The notes: generated from the letters alone by a model not told the origin. A stretch of 64,000 nucleotides of DNA from an uncultured Methanocorpusculum sp. (GCF_963667985.1 NZ_OY764081.1:1696987-1760986), one strand, 5' to 3'. Shown: positions 28,960 to 39,159, numbered from the stretch's first letter. Numbers and translations are program-made.

Positions 28960-29645
28960 TCACCCGAATACTCGTGCGACTGCATATTTCGAGAAGGCAG
29001 TGACCCTTCTGTTTTGTACTTGTACCATGCTTCTGATAATCGAGGGGAGATAATTGTCATATTTTACTTCCATTATGATGACTGGTTCCCCATGGGTTCT
29101 GATCATGGGGTCTTGGCGTTGAACATATCGGTCGAGTTCACGCCGGTCGAGATTTTCGTATCAAACGTCACCCGCACGTTTCCCGGGCGGTAGACAAACG
29201 GTTCTCTCATGTAGTCGACAAGCGTTTTCGGGCGGAGAAGTTCATACTTCATCTTTGCATACAGTTCGAGAATGAGGCCGTTTTTCGACTCTTTCATCCA
29301 TTCCGTATCGCCCGCTATGAGTTTTTCGCACTCCTCTTTCGTAACGGTCGCAGAAATTTTGTTCGTGAGGTTGTTTATTTTGGTTTTTTTCTCTAAGCGG
29401 ATGAACGAGGTATCATTATTGTAATACCGTATCCGAAACTTCTCCCGTTCATTCACTCCGTAGAGTTTTTCAAGAAGGGCTTTGTCATCCGGCGTTTCAA
29501 AATACAGACTCCGGATCCTGTATGATCCCTTTGCATCGGTATGTTCATCCGGGCCGGCGATAGTCGACAGACGATTTTTGATGATCAAATAGTCTGCCGT
29601 ATTCAGGTAGTATTTTAATTCGTGCCTGAATTGTCTTGGTTTCAT
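28960..29645 (-). pseudogene. VTC-domain (polyphosphate polymerase-like) protein, frameshifted
   Basis: VTC-domain proteins use a triphosphate-tunnel fold, which makes polyphosphate in yeast. The first 180 residues show FRHELKYYL, YRIRSLYFETPDD, KFRIRYYN and FIRLEKK, all tunnel strands. The frame ends early at 29103. One extra C in the run at 29107-29110 joins it to a second frame reading EPVIIMEVKYDNYLPSIIRS and VTAFSKYAVARVFG, the usual family C-terminus, ending at 28960. The restored protein has 228 residues. As written it loses the last strands, including the EVKY motif. It is the first gene of the VTC-DUF4956-CotH operon. Confidence 0.85.
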
Positions 29646-29782
29646 TTTTTCATGTCACCTCGTTTATACTCTGTTTGATGTAAAGCAGTATTAATATATT
29701 GGTTTATTTACATTACATTATGTTAAGCAATTACCGCGGCCAATTACTTTTTGAACTCCGCGCTCCAATATACTAGAAACAG

Positions 29783-30604
29783 ATGCAGACCAATATTTTG
29801 TATGCCCCGTTCGTGAAGGACGATGAAAAGAAAGGGTTCGATATGCATGTTCATTCGACCGCGTCGGACGGGAGGACAAAACCAAAAACACTCGCCAAAT
29901 TTCTCAATAAAAACGATTTGTCCGCCGCGATAACGGATCATAATGTGATTTCCGGGGTGAAGGAGGCACTTGATTATTCGGAGAATATCATTTGCGGGAT
30001 CGAGGTTTCGGCTCTCGAGGGCCCGCATGTTCTGGTGTATTTCGATACGTACCGGGATCTTGCCTCCTACTATACCTCCTCGATTCAGGATCACCGGGGG
30101 AAGTGTCCGCATATGGCAGTGAATATTTCAACGGAGAGGGTCATCGAAGACGCTAAAAATGCAGGCGGTTTCGTGATCGCGGCCCATCCTTACGGGTATG
30201 GCGTAAGTGTCAGAGGGGTGATGAAGGGGATCGATGTGGGCGTTATCGACTCCTCGGTCGCGGGAGAGCTCGACGGTCTTGAAGTTATCTGCAGCGGGAT
30301 GTCGGTGCGGCAGAATATGCGGGCCGAGACGTATGTCCAAAAAAACCGTGCGTGCATGACCGGGGGGTCGGATGCTCATGTTCTCTGGGAAGTGGGGCGG
30401 GCCGTGACCGTTGGTTCTGTCAATCAGACGCCGCTTGAGTTTCTTGAGGATGTGAAAGCGAGAAAAACGGGTGTGTGCGGGGTATCCCGCTCTTCGGGCC
30501 AGAATCTGCTGATGGGAGCATGCATGACGCCAGGATATATTCCATACGTCGCACCTGCGATGAGGATCCATGCACGGCAGAGCTGGATGCGGATGAGGGC
30601 CTAA
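29783..30604 (+). CDS. PHP-domain metal-dependent phosphoesterase
   Basis: This 273-residue protein is a PHP-type phosphoesterase. Metal ligands are visible as FDMHVHSTASDG (about residues 19-30), ITDHN (about 50-54), IEVSA (about 73-77), AAHPYG (about 133-138) and GGSDAH near residue 194. The substrate could be a sugar or nucleotide phosphate or a nucleic acid end; the sequence does not tell. It is divergent from the VTC operon. Confidence 0.85.
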   Translation: MQTNILYAPFVKDDEKKGFDMHVHSTASDGRTKPKTLAKFLNKNDLSAAITDHNVISGVKEALDYSENIICGIEVSALEGPHVLVYFDTYRDLASYYTSSIQDHRGKCPHMAVNISTERVIEDAKNAGGFVIAAHPYGYGVSVRGVMKGIDVGVIDSSVAGELDGLEVICSGMSVRQNMRAETYVQKNRACMTGGSDAHVLWEVGRAVTVGSVNQTPLEFLEDVKARKTGVCGVSRSSGQNLLMGACMTPGYIPYVAPAMRIHARQSWMRMRA

Positions 30605-30639
30605 GTTCCCCGTCCCGTCTAAAAAAGGAATGTGGGTTA

Positions 30640-30879
30640 TTAGTAATTTATCCGGATGAATCCAAACGGTTCATCTTTTACTTCATAGGCAAGTTTTGCA
30701 TCTCCCTGCGGAATGATATAAGCAAGCCATCCCTCGGCTGTTGCGTATTTGAGGATGTTGGTTGTTGGGACCGGGGTCACGGGTGTCGGGGTATCCGAGG
30801 GTGATGAGATGCACCCGGCCGACAGGGTTACGGCGATCAGGATAATGAGTGTACCAAGAATATACCAGATTTTTTTCAT
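30640..30879 (-). CDS. Small putative lipoprotein
   Basis: This 79-residue protein has a signal peptide with a lipobox-like end, LSAGC (Cys at residue 22), followed by a Ser/Thr/Pro linker and about 35 residues of unknown fold. It is probably lipid-anchored outside the cytoplasmic membrane. I recognise no family. It lies just upstream of, and on the same strand as, nothing obvious: the next minus-strand gene, cls, ends 48 bases before its own start region. Confidence 0.6.
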   Translation of the reverse strand: MKKIWYILGTLIILIAVTLSAGCISSPSDTPTPVTPVPTTNILKYATAEGWLAYIIPQGDAKLAYEVKDEPFGFIRINY

Positions 30880-30927
30880 ACATTCTCTACTGGATTTCTT
30901 CGCTATAAATAGATTATTGAAAAAAGG

Positions 30928-32434
30928 TCAGAGTATCGGCGAGAACAGCCGGGAGATACCCTCTTTGATCCTCGCGTATACCGACCGCTGATTGTACTCT
31001 TCAAGCGTGATCTCCGTGCAGTTTGTTTCGAGTTCGGAAAGAAAGAGCTCGCTCATCTTTTTGCTGAACTCGAGATCATAGACGAATGCATTCGTCTCAA
31101 AGTTCAGTTTGAAACTCCTGATATCCCAATTCGCGGTGCCTATTGTCGTACTTATTCCGTCGAAGACCCCGGCTTTACTGTGGATGAACCCGTCATTGTA
31201 GGTATATCCCCTCACACCGGCAGACAGCAGATCGCCGAGATAGGAGTGGTTTGCCCAGTACACGAACGGGTGATCCGGTTTGCAGGGGATCACGATTCTG
31301 ACATCGACGCCGGAACGTGCCGCAAGCATGAGTTCGGTCAGCATCGGTTCGTCCGGGATGAAATACGGGGTATGGATGTAGATGGACTCTTTTGCATGCC
31401 CGATCAGACTCATGTAGCCCGAATAGATGGCTTTTTCTGCGGAATCCGGCCCGGATGACGCGATCTGTACATATGAATACCCGGCGACATCCAAAAAACC
31501 CTCTTCCGGATAATACAGACTGTCTCTGTCTTCGACCGATATCTGGGCATCCTTTGCCGCGTAGTTCCAGTCCATGATGAATCTGGTCTGCAGGGCGACG
31601 ACGGCTTTTCCGTGGAGACGCAGATGTGTGTCCCGCCAGTATCCCATTGGCCCTTTGCCGAGATACTCGTCGCCGATATTGAATCCGCCGATAAATCCGA
31701 CTATGCCGTCGACGACGAGAATCTTCCGGTGGTTTCTAAAATGCAGACGGGTATTGAGAAAGGAAACTTTGAGCGGAAAAAAGATCCTCACATCCCCGCC
31801 TGCTTTTTTCAGCGGGGTAAAAAAATCTTTTTTTTTTTTTTACCGAAAAGGTCCCTGCCGCGTCGAAGATCGCTCTGACTTCGATGCCTTCGGCCGCTTT
31901 CCGGGTAAGAAGTTCTATGATCTGATTTCCGAGTTCATCGTCCCGGATGATGAAATATTCAAGATGGATGTGATGTTTTGCATTTCCAATCGCCTCTTTG
32001 AAGGCTTCGAATTTCATCTCGCCGTCTGTGTAGAGTGTGATCTCGTTGTTTCGTGTCAGAACCGCATTGTCGAGACTGAGAAGGAGGGCGATCGTAATGT
32101 CGAAGCGGGAAATGTTCGGGGCAAGTTCCAGAGCATTATCCTTGATCTTGTGAAACTGCTCTTCGGCCTGGGCTGCGAGCATCAGATCTGCCTTGGTCTT
32201 TTTGCTGAAGATATGGGAACCGTACAGGTGTCTGCCGAGGAAAAGATACAAAACCAATCCCAAAAACGGCAGAAATACCATCACAAGAACCCAGGTCAGT
32301 GCCGCCTGAGGGCTGCGTCTTTCCAGGAAGATGACGGTAATACAGGCTCCAATATCGAGTAAGATGATTATCAGCTGTAAAAACCACATAAACTCGCCGA
32401 AAAGGACGTACAGCAGATCAATCATACGATACAT
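30928..32434 (-). pseudogene. cls: Cardiolipin synthase-like phospholipase D protein, frameshifted at A14
   Basis: The protein has two N-terminal membrane segments, then two phospholipase D domains with HKD motifs NHRKILVVDG and FIHSKAGVFDG, as in cardiolipin synthases that join phosphatidylglycerol-type lipids. Residues 1-185 read in one frame up to GTFSVKK. From DFFTPLKKAGGDVRIFFP on, the frame changes. The break is an A14 run in the coding strand (31828-31841 as T14). Removing one A restores 501 residues. The run sits in a potential hairpin, GGTAAAAAAA against TTTTTTTACC. Slippage could still make full-length enzyme, so this may be a switchable gene and not dead. Confidence 0.87.
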
Positions 32435-32510
32435 GAATATGCTTCCCCGGGATGATAAAAGTTGATGTATCTACACCTCGTATGATATTGATATTGTGGT
32501 GTCCTACAGA

Positions 32511-32681
32511 ATGCTTTTCGAGTACTGGGGAAGGGGTTTGTTAGTTGCCGCCGTTATTTCTGCGATCGCGGGACTGCTGGTTGGATTTGGGTATGTTCTT
32601 TATCTGGTCGCCGGCATATGCCTGGTAGTTTCCCTGGCGTTTCTCTTTATCGGACGCTGTATTCCAAAGGAGAGTGCTTGA
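32511..32681 (+). CDS. Small two-helix membrane protein upstream of cofG
   Basis: A 56-residue hydrophobic protein (MLFEYWGRGLL...) with two membrane segments, about residues 10-28 and 32-50, and a basic C-terminal end. Longer starts exist at GTG codons 32496 and nearby. Its stop lies just before and overlaps the region of the cofG start, so the two are probably co-transcribed and coupled. No family is recognised. Confidence 0.55.
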   Translation: MLFEYWGRGLLVAAVISAIAGLLVGFGYVLYLVAGICLVVSLAFLFIGRCIPKESA

Positions 32682-32682
32682 T

Positions 32683-33648
32683 ATGCCGGTCATTACGTTT
32701 TCCCGCAATGTGTTTCTTCCGCTGACGAATGTCTGTGCAAATACCTGCGGATACTGCTCGTTCAAATCCCCGGTGGCCGAAGGCTGCGTGATGCCAAAGG
32801 AGGAGGTTGTCGCCACGCTCGAACGCGGAGCGGCGTTTTCCTGCACCGAGGCCCTTTTCACGTTCGGCGAACGTCCCGAACGCGAAGCCGGCTTTGCGGC
32901 ATACATTAACCGGATGGGGTATCCCGATATTCTTTCCTACTGTAAGGACATGAGCCGGCATGCAATCTCGCTTGGGATTTTGCCGCATACGAATGCCGGC
33001 ATCCTCACCTATGAGGAGCTGGAGGATCTCCGGCCCGTGAACGCGAGCATGGGTCTGATGCTTGAAACGACCGCCGAGATCCCTGCCCATGCCCACAGTC
33101 CGGGCAAAGATCCGGCAGTCAGGATAGAAATGATGGAAAATGCGGGAAAACTCAAAATCCCGTTCACGACCGGACTGCTGCTTGGGATCGGCGAAACCAG
33201 GGACGACCGTATCGAGTCGCTCGAAGTCATCCGCGATCTGCATAAAAAATTCGGGCACATCCAGGAAGTGATCGTCCAGAACTTCTGTCCCAAAGAAGTT
33301 ACCGACATGGCGTCGTTTCCGGGAGCTTCGACCGAGGTGATCGCGGATACCCTCCGGCTTTCTAAAGAGATCCTTCCGTCGGATGTTTCCATCCAGATCC
33401 CGCCGAATCTTGCCGAAGCTTCCCTTCTCCTCGATCTCGGGGTGACGGATCTTGGCGGAGTGTCGCCGGTTACGATTGATTACATCAATCCGGAACATCC
33501 CTGGCCGGCTCTGGATGCACTAAAAGATATTGCCCGCGGATACGAGGTAAAGGAACGTCTGTGCATTTATGAAAAATACTGCACTCCAAAGTGGGTAGCT
33601 GCGGAGTTGTTCGGGCTGGTGAGTGAACTGGCAAAGAAAATCTACTGA
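32683..33648 (+). CDS. cofG: FO synthase subunit CofG (radical SAM)
   Basis: CofG, with CofH, makes 7,8-didemethyl-8-hydroxy-5-deazariboflavin, the F420 chromophore. The radical SAM motif CANTCGYCSF is at about residues 16-25. Further conserved parts are EALFTFGERPE and PHTNAGILTYEE. I choose the ATG at 32683, preceded by aaaggaga at suitable distance; a GTG at 32674 would add three codons. cofH is not in the window. F420 is the hydride carrier for methanogenesis. Confidence 0.95.
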   Translation: MPVITFSRNVFLPLTNVCANTCGYCSFKSPVAEGCVMPKEEVVATLERGAAFSCTEALFTFGERPEREAGFAAYINRMGYPDILSYCKDMSRHAISLGILPHTNAGILTYEELEDLRPVNASMGLMLETTAEIPAHAHSPGKDPAVRIEMMENAGKLKIPFTTGLLLGIGETRDDRIESLEVIRDLHKKFGHIQEVIVQNFCPKEVTDMASFPGASTEVIADTLRLSKEILPSDVSIQIPPNLAEASLLLDLGVTDLGGVSPVTIDYINPEHPWPALDALKDIARGYEVKERLCIYEKYCTPKWVAAELFGLVSELAKKIY

Positions 33649-33723
33649 TTCCCTCTTTGCTTTATCCCAAATACCCAATGTAATCATGAACTTCTTTATC
33701 TCCCCAAGCAAATAGTAGTGTAC

Positions 33724-34512
33724 ATGGATGATGTCTGTCCCGCCCCGGTGAAGGAACGTTACTGGGAGATCGATGCAATACGCGGTTTCTCGCTTCTGGC
33801 GATGATCACATTCCACACGATTTTTCTCCTTGGCGTATTTCACATCATCAACGTGGATGTCTGGCTGGGGCTTGGTGCGTATCTTCCTCTCGGGACAAGC
33901 GTTTTCGTTATTATATCCGGAACATCCCTGATTCTTCGTCATGGGAGGATGCTTGACAAACCGCGCCGGGCCTATTATATGGCTATACTGAAACGCGGGC
34001 TGGAGATCATGCTGATCGGGCTTGGGGTCTCCGTCATCGCGTCCCTTTTGATTCTGGTGTTCATCACCGACGGAAGATACGTGTACTTCAACTTCCTGCA
34101 GATGATGGGTCTCTCAATGATTCTGTGCATCCCATTCTTACGGTTCGGGAAATGGAATCTGATATCCGCCGTATTCTTTATTCTGCTCGGACTCTTGCTT
34201 GAAACGGTCAGCGGGCCTACCTGGCTGATGGCGTTTGGGATCATCCCGCCCGATTTTTATCCGCGTGACTTCTTCCCGGTCTTTCCCTGGGTCGGCGTTA
34301 TGCTGTTCGGCGTATTTCTCGGCTCTCTTCTGTATCCAAACGGTATCCGCAGATTCAACTTCCCGTCGGCCGGTAAGATCGGCGAGGGTCTTGCCGTTAT
34401 CGGCCGTTATCCTCTCCAGATATATCTCGCCCATATCCCCGCTATCGGGACTGGTCTTCTCTTGCTCGTCGTAATATCCGGTCTTATGGGATGTCCCATC
34501 GGACATCTCTAA
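33724..34512 (+). CDS. DUF1624-like membrane acyltransferase, copy 1
   Basis: This 262-residue polytopic protein resembles the heparan-alpha-glucosaminide N-acetyltransferase catalytic family (DUF1624). It begins with RYWEIDAIRGFSLLAMITFH, has about seven membrane segments, and ends in a LQIYLAHIP segment. The first of three tandem paralogues, each starting RYWEIDA(I/V)RG. These enzymes usually transfer acyl groups across the membrane to sugars; here the acceptor is unknown and could be an archaeal lipid or surface glycan. Confidence 0.82.
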   Translation: MDDVCPAPVKERYWEIDAIRGFSLLAMITFHTIFLLGVFHIINVDVWLGLGAYLPLGTSVFVIISGTSLILRHGRMLDKPRRAYYMAILKRGLEIMLIGLGVSVIASLLILVFITDGRYVYFNFLQMMGLSMILCIPFLRFGKWNLISAVFFILLGLLLETVSGPTWLMAFGIIPPDFYPRDFFPVFPWVGVMLFGVFLGSLLYPNGIRRFNFPSAGKIGEGLAVIGRYPLQIYLAHIPAIGTGLLLLVVISGLMGCPIGHL

Positions 34513-34557
34513 TCTCTGACGGGTTCCTAGCAACATACTTATCTGCCTAACACATAC

Positions 34558-35382
34558 ATGCCTGAAACAATGAGCGATGAGCAGAACATATCTCCGTGAT
34601 CTCCCCCTTTAGTAAAGAGCGAACGGTACTGGGAGATTGACGCCGTCCGCGGCCTTGCTCTGTTTGGGATGCTCTATTTCCATTTTCTCGCCTGTCTCGT
34701 GATGTTTCACATTCTTCAGGAGACCCGCGAGTTTTTGTATTATTACAGTCCTATCGTGATCGTCTCGGCAGCCTTCGTGTTCATTGCCGGCGTTGCGATC
34801 GTTCTCAGGTATAACCGGATGCTTGGAAGGCCTATGCAGGCATACTACCGAGATATCGCAGTCAAAGCCCTGGTTCTTTTTTTTATCGCCATGTGCATCA
34901 CGGCGCTGACCTGGCTTGCCGCCGTGTTTATCTTCCATGATGATGTCTTTGTCAAGTTCGGCTTTCTCCATATGCTGAGCATATCGATGTTGATCGCGAT
35001 TCCTTTGATCAGGTTCGGCAAATGGAACATTCTTTTCGGCCTGCTGATCATCCTTGTTGGGATTTTCATTATCCCGGGCATCCATGATCCCGGCTGGCTC
35101 TATCCGCTCGGTATTCACAGCGCCGACTTTATGGATCATACGCCGGATTATTTCACGCTCTTTCCATGGAGCGGATTCATCCTGCTAGGCATTGGCCTTG
35201 GAAATATCTTCTACCCCAAAGGCGTCAGGGCGTTTCCTATGTGGCAGCCGAAAATCCCTGGGAAATTCTTTGCCAGACTCGGCCACGGCAGAACAACGCT
35301 GATCGTCTACCTCATCCATATGCCGATTTTTTTTGTAATGCTGTGGATTTTGAGCGTGACGACCGGCATCGGATACGTTTAG
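34558..35382 (+). pseudogene. DUF1624-like membrane acyltransferase, copy 2, with in-frame TGA
   Basis: The ATG at 34558 opens MPETMSDEQNISP, then an in-frame TGA at 34597-34599 follows, after which the same frame continues SPPLVKSERYWEIDAVRGLALFG and runs to 35382. Sibling copies have an equivalent short N-terminal tail before RYWEIDA, so the frame is genuine and the stop a point change. The only ATG after it is at 34669, inside the first membrane segment, which would remove the conserved EIDAVRG motif. The product is therefore probably lost. Restored length is 274 residues. Confidence 0.8.
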
Positions 35383-35417
35383 TCGTCCAGAAATTACTTA
35401 GATATACAAAAACCAAT

Positions 35418-36263
35418 ATGAAGGGAACAATGGGTGGTGAAGTACGGGAATATGATGATTCGATCCTTACCGAATCTGGCGACTCGCAGAGTTCCAAGAG
35501 CGGGAGATACTGGGAAATCGATGCTATCCGCGGAATTGCAATCCTTGGCATGCTCTTTTACCATCTCCTCGCCTGTCTTGTTTTGTTCCATATAATCGCC
35601 GAGGATCCAAACTTCCTTTCCTATTATAATACGTATATGTTTGGATCGGGAGTCTTCGTTCTTCTTGCAGGTATCGCGATGATCCTCCGTCATGAACGGA
35701 TGCGGGGAAGAACGACAAAGGAGTACTATCTGGCTCTGGTGATCAAAGCACTGTTTCTTCTGGCTCTCGGGTTTTGTATTACCATTGGGAGCTGGATCGG
35801 CGCTACCCTTTTCCTCGGCAGTGATGCGTTTATCAAGTTCGGCTTTCTGCATATGCTTGGTGTTTCCATGCTTCTGGCGATCCCCCTTCTCAGATATGGG
35901 AGATGGAACATCATCCTTGGTCTGATAATCATCGCGATCGGGGCGTTTATTTTTCCGTACATTAATGATCCGTCCTGGCTCTATCCTCTGGGGATTCATG
36001 CGGAGGATTTCATGCAGTATACCCAGGATTATTTCCCGCTGTTCCCCTGGTTTGGGGTGCTTCTTTTGGGTGTCGGTCTTGGAACGGTTTTCTATCCAAA
36101 CGGCAGGCGTAGTTTTACCATCCGCGAGCCGGGAAAAATCGGGGAGGCTTTTGCGAAACTCGGGAACGGGGCCGTGACGCTGTTTATTTATCTCGTCCAC
36201 ATCCCGGTGATCTTCGTCATCCTCTGGATCTTCTCTTCCCTGACGGGAATTGGGTATTTGTAA
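35418..36263 (+). CDS. DUF1624-like membrane acyltransferase, copy 3
   Basis: The third copy has 281 residues. A hydrophilic tail of about 30 residues precedes RYWEIDAIRGIAILGMLFYHLLAC. The core has about seven membrane segments and shares long similar stretches with copy 2, for example KFGFLHML, WLYPLGIHA and LFPWFGVLLLG. It is the intact relative of the broken copy 2, which may explain why loss of that copy is tolerated. An internal ATG at 35430 is an alternative start. Confidence 0.82.
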   Translation: MKGTMGGEVREYDDSILTESGDSQSSKSGRYWEIDAIRGIAILGMLFYHLLACLVLFHIIAEDPNFLSYYNTYMFGSGVFVLLAGIAMILRHERMRGRTTKEYYLALVIKALFLLALGFCITIGSWIGATLFLGSDAFIKFGFLHMLGVSMLLAIPLLRYGRWNIILGLIIIAIGAFIFPYINDPSWLYPLGIHAEDFMQYTQDYFPLFPWFGVLLLGVGLGTVFYPNGRRSFTIREPGKIGEAFAKLGNGAVTLFIYLVHIPVIFVILWIFSSLTGIGYL

Positions 36264-36264
36264 T

Positions 36265-37596
36265 ATGATTATTGATATATTGAACTCCGACTCGGACCCG
36301 GCCGGGCGAAATATCCGGGCAGCTATCGATGAACTTTTGAAAAATCCGCCGGAGGGAGGCTTTCCTCTTTTTGACGGGAATGAGGTGACGTTTCACACCG
36401 TTTCAGGCCGGATCATCCATGCGGAAAAAACCGCGGTGAACCCTGATGCGGATCTCATTATTGTTGTTTCGCGTCACTCGAGCGTGAACCCGGTTCCTGT
36501 TCTAACTGTCCATCCGGCAGGGAACTTTGGGGTTGCGGGGCTTGGCGGGAACGACCGGGAACTGGGCCTGACGAGTCCTGCCTGGATGAAGTCGATTCTG
36601 CAGAATCATGCAAAGTTCGTTCCGGAAGGATATCGTGTCTCGTATGAGATCACGCATCACGGCCCGACGGATTTCCCGGTCCCGTTCTTTTTTGTCGAGG
36701 TGGGGAGTACGGAAAAGGAGTGGAATGATCCCGCAGCCTGTATTGCGGCGGCAAAAAGCGTTCTGTATGCCCGCCCGTCGCCGGAGATTGTCTCTCTGAT
36801 CGGGTTTGGCGGTACGCATTATGCGGTTCGTCAGACGGCGATCGGTCTTGAGACGAAGGGGGCGTTTGGGCATATGATGCATACGCGGGATGTCGGTTCG
36901 GTTTCCAAGGAGATGATATCCCAGATGATCGCAAAGTCCGGCGGGGTGTTTGCCGCGCATATCGACCGGAAAGCTCTGTCCAAGCAGGAAATCTCCCATA
37001 TCGAAGGGATCCTTGCTGAAATAGAACTAGACGAGATCACCGAAGGGGACTTGCGTAAAATGAACGCGATGTCCTTTTCGACCTGGATCGCCTACCGCGA
37101 TCTGGCCGCATTGCAGGCTCCTGATCTAAAAATATTCCCGCACGGCAGAATACTGGACGAGGAGCCGGCCGCGATTGAGCTTCCGTCTGATCTGTTTTCT
37201 GCAGCATATCTCGGGTATGAAGAGATTTTCTTAGCTGAGCTGGACAAAATGGGAAATATTTTTCACACGACCGGAAAAGGCGGCAGACTTATGCAGACTT
37301 TGTTCACTTCTGCCAAAAACAGGCAGAAGGTATCAGGTGATTTAATAGTCTTATCCGTTCAACAAATAACACGTACACAGGATAGTTTGGTGGAAGGTGA
37401 TCAGATCACGATAACCCGCCGGCAGTTTGATCCCAAGCTCGCGCGCACGCTTGGGGTCCCGTCAGGTCCGCTGTATGGGCAGCTTGTTGCCGGAAAATCC
37501 GTGACGCTTCCCGACGGCAGCACGATCACGCCGGACATGGTCACAAAAGTGACCAGGACATCCATCAAAATACCGGGATTGGAGAATTACTCATGA
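36265..37596 (+). CDS. dtdA: D-aminoacyl-tRNA deacylase (archaeal/plant GEK1 type)
   Basis: DtdA removes D-amino acids wrongly attached to tRNA. The 443-residue protein has family stretches [28 protein letters not shown] with paired His residues, and [12 protein letters not shown] (zinc-binding region). A C-terminal extension of about 150 residues is present, as in some methanogens. I start at MIIDILNSD; a TTG at 36250 extends upstream. Its TGA overlaps the ftsZ ATG. Confidence 0.9.
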   Translation: MIIDILNSDSDPAGRNIRAAIDELLKNPPEGGFPLFDGNEVTFHTVSGRIIHAEKTAVNPDADLIIVVSRHSSVNPVPVLTVHPAGNFGVAGLGGNDRELGLTSPAWMKSILQNHAKFVPEGYRVSYEITHHGPTDFPVPFFFVEVGSTEKEWNDPAACIAAAKSVLYARPSPEIVSLIGFGGTHYAVRQTAIGLETKGAFGHMMHTRDVGSVSKEMISQMIAKSGGVFAAHIDRKALSKQEISHIEGILAEIELDEITEGDLRKMNAMSFSTWIAYRDLAALQAPDLKIFPHGRILDEEPAAIELPSDLFSAAYLGYEEIFLAELDKMGNIFHTTGKGGRLMQTLFTSAKNRQKVSGDLIVLSVQQITRTQDSLVEGDQITITRRQFDPKLARTLGVPSGPLYGQLVAGKSVTLPDGSTITPDMVTKVTRTSIKIPGLENYS

Positions 37597-38909
37597 GATC
37601 AATTGTAGAAGAAGCATTATCACGCAAACGGTTCGAAGACGTTGCACGCGACGACACACCGGTTTCCGCAATTTACGACGCAGAAACCGAAGCTGAGCTC
37701 GGTGCAAAAACCTACTCAGTCCGTCCGCAGACGCCCGAACCGGTTCAGGCAGCAGCCCCGGTTCAGGCTCCCGACGTGAAAAAAGAGCAGCCGAAACCCG
37801 ATGTTGACTACTCGAGTCAGTACAGTTTTTCCGCTGCCAAGACGACACCGACGGATGAGGATGACGAATTCGATGAGATCCTTGATGCTCTCCGGACAAA
37901 AATCACCGTAATCGGCTGCGGCGGCGGAGGATCAAACACCGTTGCCCGTGTCTATGAGGAAGGAGTGGAAGGTGCAGAGATCTATGCACTGAACACCGAT
38001 GCCCAGCACCTCTCGATGCTAAGGGGAAGAGTCGGCCGCCGTATCCTTATCGGCCGCCAGACAACCAAAGGTCTTGGAGCCGGCGCCATCCCCCAGCGCG
38101 GCGAAGAGGCTGCCATTGAAAGCGAGGATGTTATCCGTCAGGCACTTGCCGGCAGCAACATGGTCTTCGTGACCGCCGGTCTCGGCGGAGGAACCGGAAC
38201 CGGCTCGGCCCCGGTCGTTGCCAAAGTCGCCAAAGAGATCGGCGCTCTGACGATCGCGATCGTCACTCTGCCCTTTACCAGCGAAAGTGCTACCAGAATG
38301 GAAAATGCCGAGATCGGTCTCGAGCGTCTTCGGGAAGTCGCCGACACGGTGATCGTAATCCCCAATGACCGCATCCTGGAAGTTGTGCCGCGTCTCCCGC
38401 TTGCCCAGGCATTCAAGGTCTCCGATGAGGTTTTGATGCGTGCCGTGAAGGGTATCACCGAACTGATCACGCTTCCGGGTCTCGTGAACCTCGACTTTGC
38501 CGATGTCCGGACCGTTATGGAACAGGGCGGCATCGCCATGATCGGTGTCGGCGATTCTGACAGCGAGGATAAAGCGACCGACTCAATCAAGAAAGCTCTG
38601 CGCTCTCCTCTTCTCGACGTCGATATTACCGGCGCAACGGCCGCTCTCATCAACGTTATCGGCGGACCCGATATGACGATGGTCGAGGCCGAAGGTGTTG
38701 TCCAGGAAGTTTATCAGAGAATCGATCCCTCTGCGCGCATTATCTGGGGTGTTCAGGTCGATCCGAAGATGGAAGGCCGTATGCGGACAATGCTTATCGT
38801 TACCGGTGTGCAGTCACCACAGATTTATGGTAAGCAGGAACAAATATCTAGGGCATCACAATCAAGTCAGGTCCAGCGCTCAAAGTTTGAGATTGACTTC
38901 CTGAGGTGA
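37593..38909 (+). CDS. ftsZ: Cell division protein FtsZ
   Basis: FtsZ is the tubulin-like GTPase of the division ring. The GTP-binding patterns [12 protein letters not shown] (about residues 109-120) and the tubulin signature [10 protein letters not shown] (about 197-206) are intact. The protein has a long N-terminal extension of about 95 residues rich in Pro, Gln and Ala and a C-terminal tail ending KFEIDFLR, likely the contact for SepF-type anchors. It is in a conserved archaeal order with secE and spt5. Confidence 0.96.
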   Translation: MRSIVEEALSRKRFEDVARDDTPVSAIYDAETEAELGAKTYSVRPQTPEPVQAAAPVQAPDVKKEQPKPDVDYSSQYSFSAAKTTPTDEDDEFDEILDALRTKITVIGCGGGGSNTVARVYEEGVEGAEIYALNTDAQHLSMLRGRVGRRILIGRQTTKGLGAGAIPQRGEEAAIESEDVIRQALAGSNMVFVTAGLGGGTGTGSAPVVAKVAKEIGALTIAIVTLPFTSESATRMENAEIGLERLREVADTVIVIPNDRILEVVPRLPLAQAFKVSDEVLMRAVKGITELITLPGLVNLDFADVRTVMEQGGIAMIGVGDSDSEDKATDSIKKALRSPLLDVDITGATAALINVIGGPDMTMVEAEGVVQEVYQRIDPSARIIWGVQVDPKMEGRMRTMLIVTGVQSPQIYGKQEQISRASQSSQVQRSKFEIDFLR

Positions 38910-38913
38910 ATAC

Positions 38914-39159
38914 ATGGCTAAAAACGAGAAAAAGACCGATGAAAAAAAGGCACTCCCTTCCGTCCAGATAAAGAAACCGGAGATTACGAAAGCAAGTGTC
39001 TCAGAATTCTTCAGAAAATATATCCGTGTTCTAAAACTTGCACGCAGACCCACAAAAGAGGAGTTCTGGAAAATTTCCGCAGTCGCTGCGGTAGGAATTG
39101 TACTTATCGGCGTTCTAGGATTTCTGATATATCTGATATTTGAATATCTCCTTCCATAA
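38914..39159 (+). CDS. secE: Protein translocase subunit SecE
   Basis: SecE is the small essential subunit of the SecYEG channel. The 81-residue protein has an N-terminal amphipathic part and one membrane segment near the C-terminus (about residues 55-78), with [15 protein letters not shown] just before it, the classic SecE pattern. The position between ftsZ and spt5 is typical of Euryarchaeota. Confidence 0.94.
   Translation: MAKNEKKTDEKKALPSVQIKKPEITKASVSEFFRKYIRVLKLARRPTKEEFWKISAVAAVGIVLIGVLGFLIYLIFEYLLP

Noticed and set aside
34597..34599. TGA in the second acyltransferase as selenocysteine
   Set aside because: It lies in a variable tail, not in a redox motif, and no SECIS-like hairpin was noticed.
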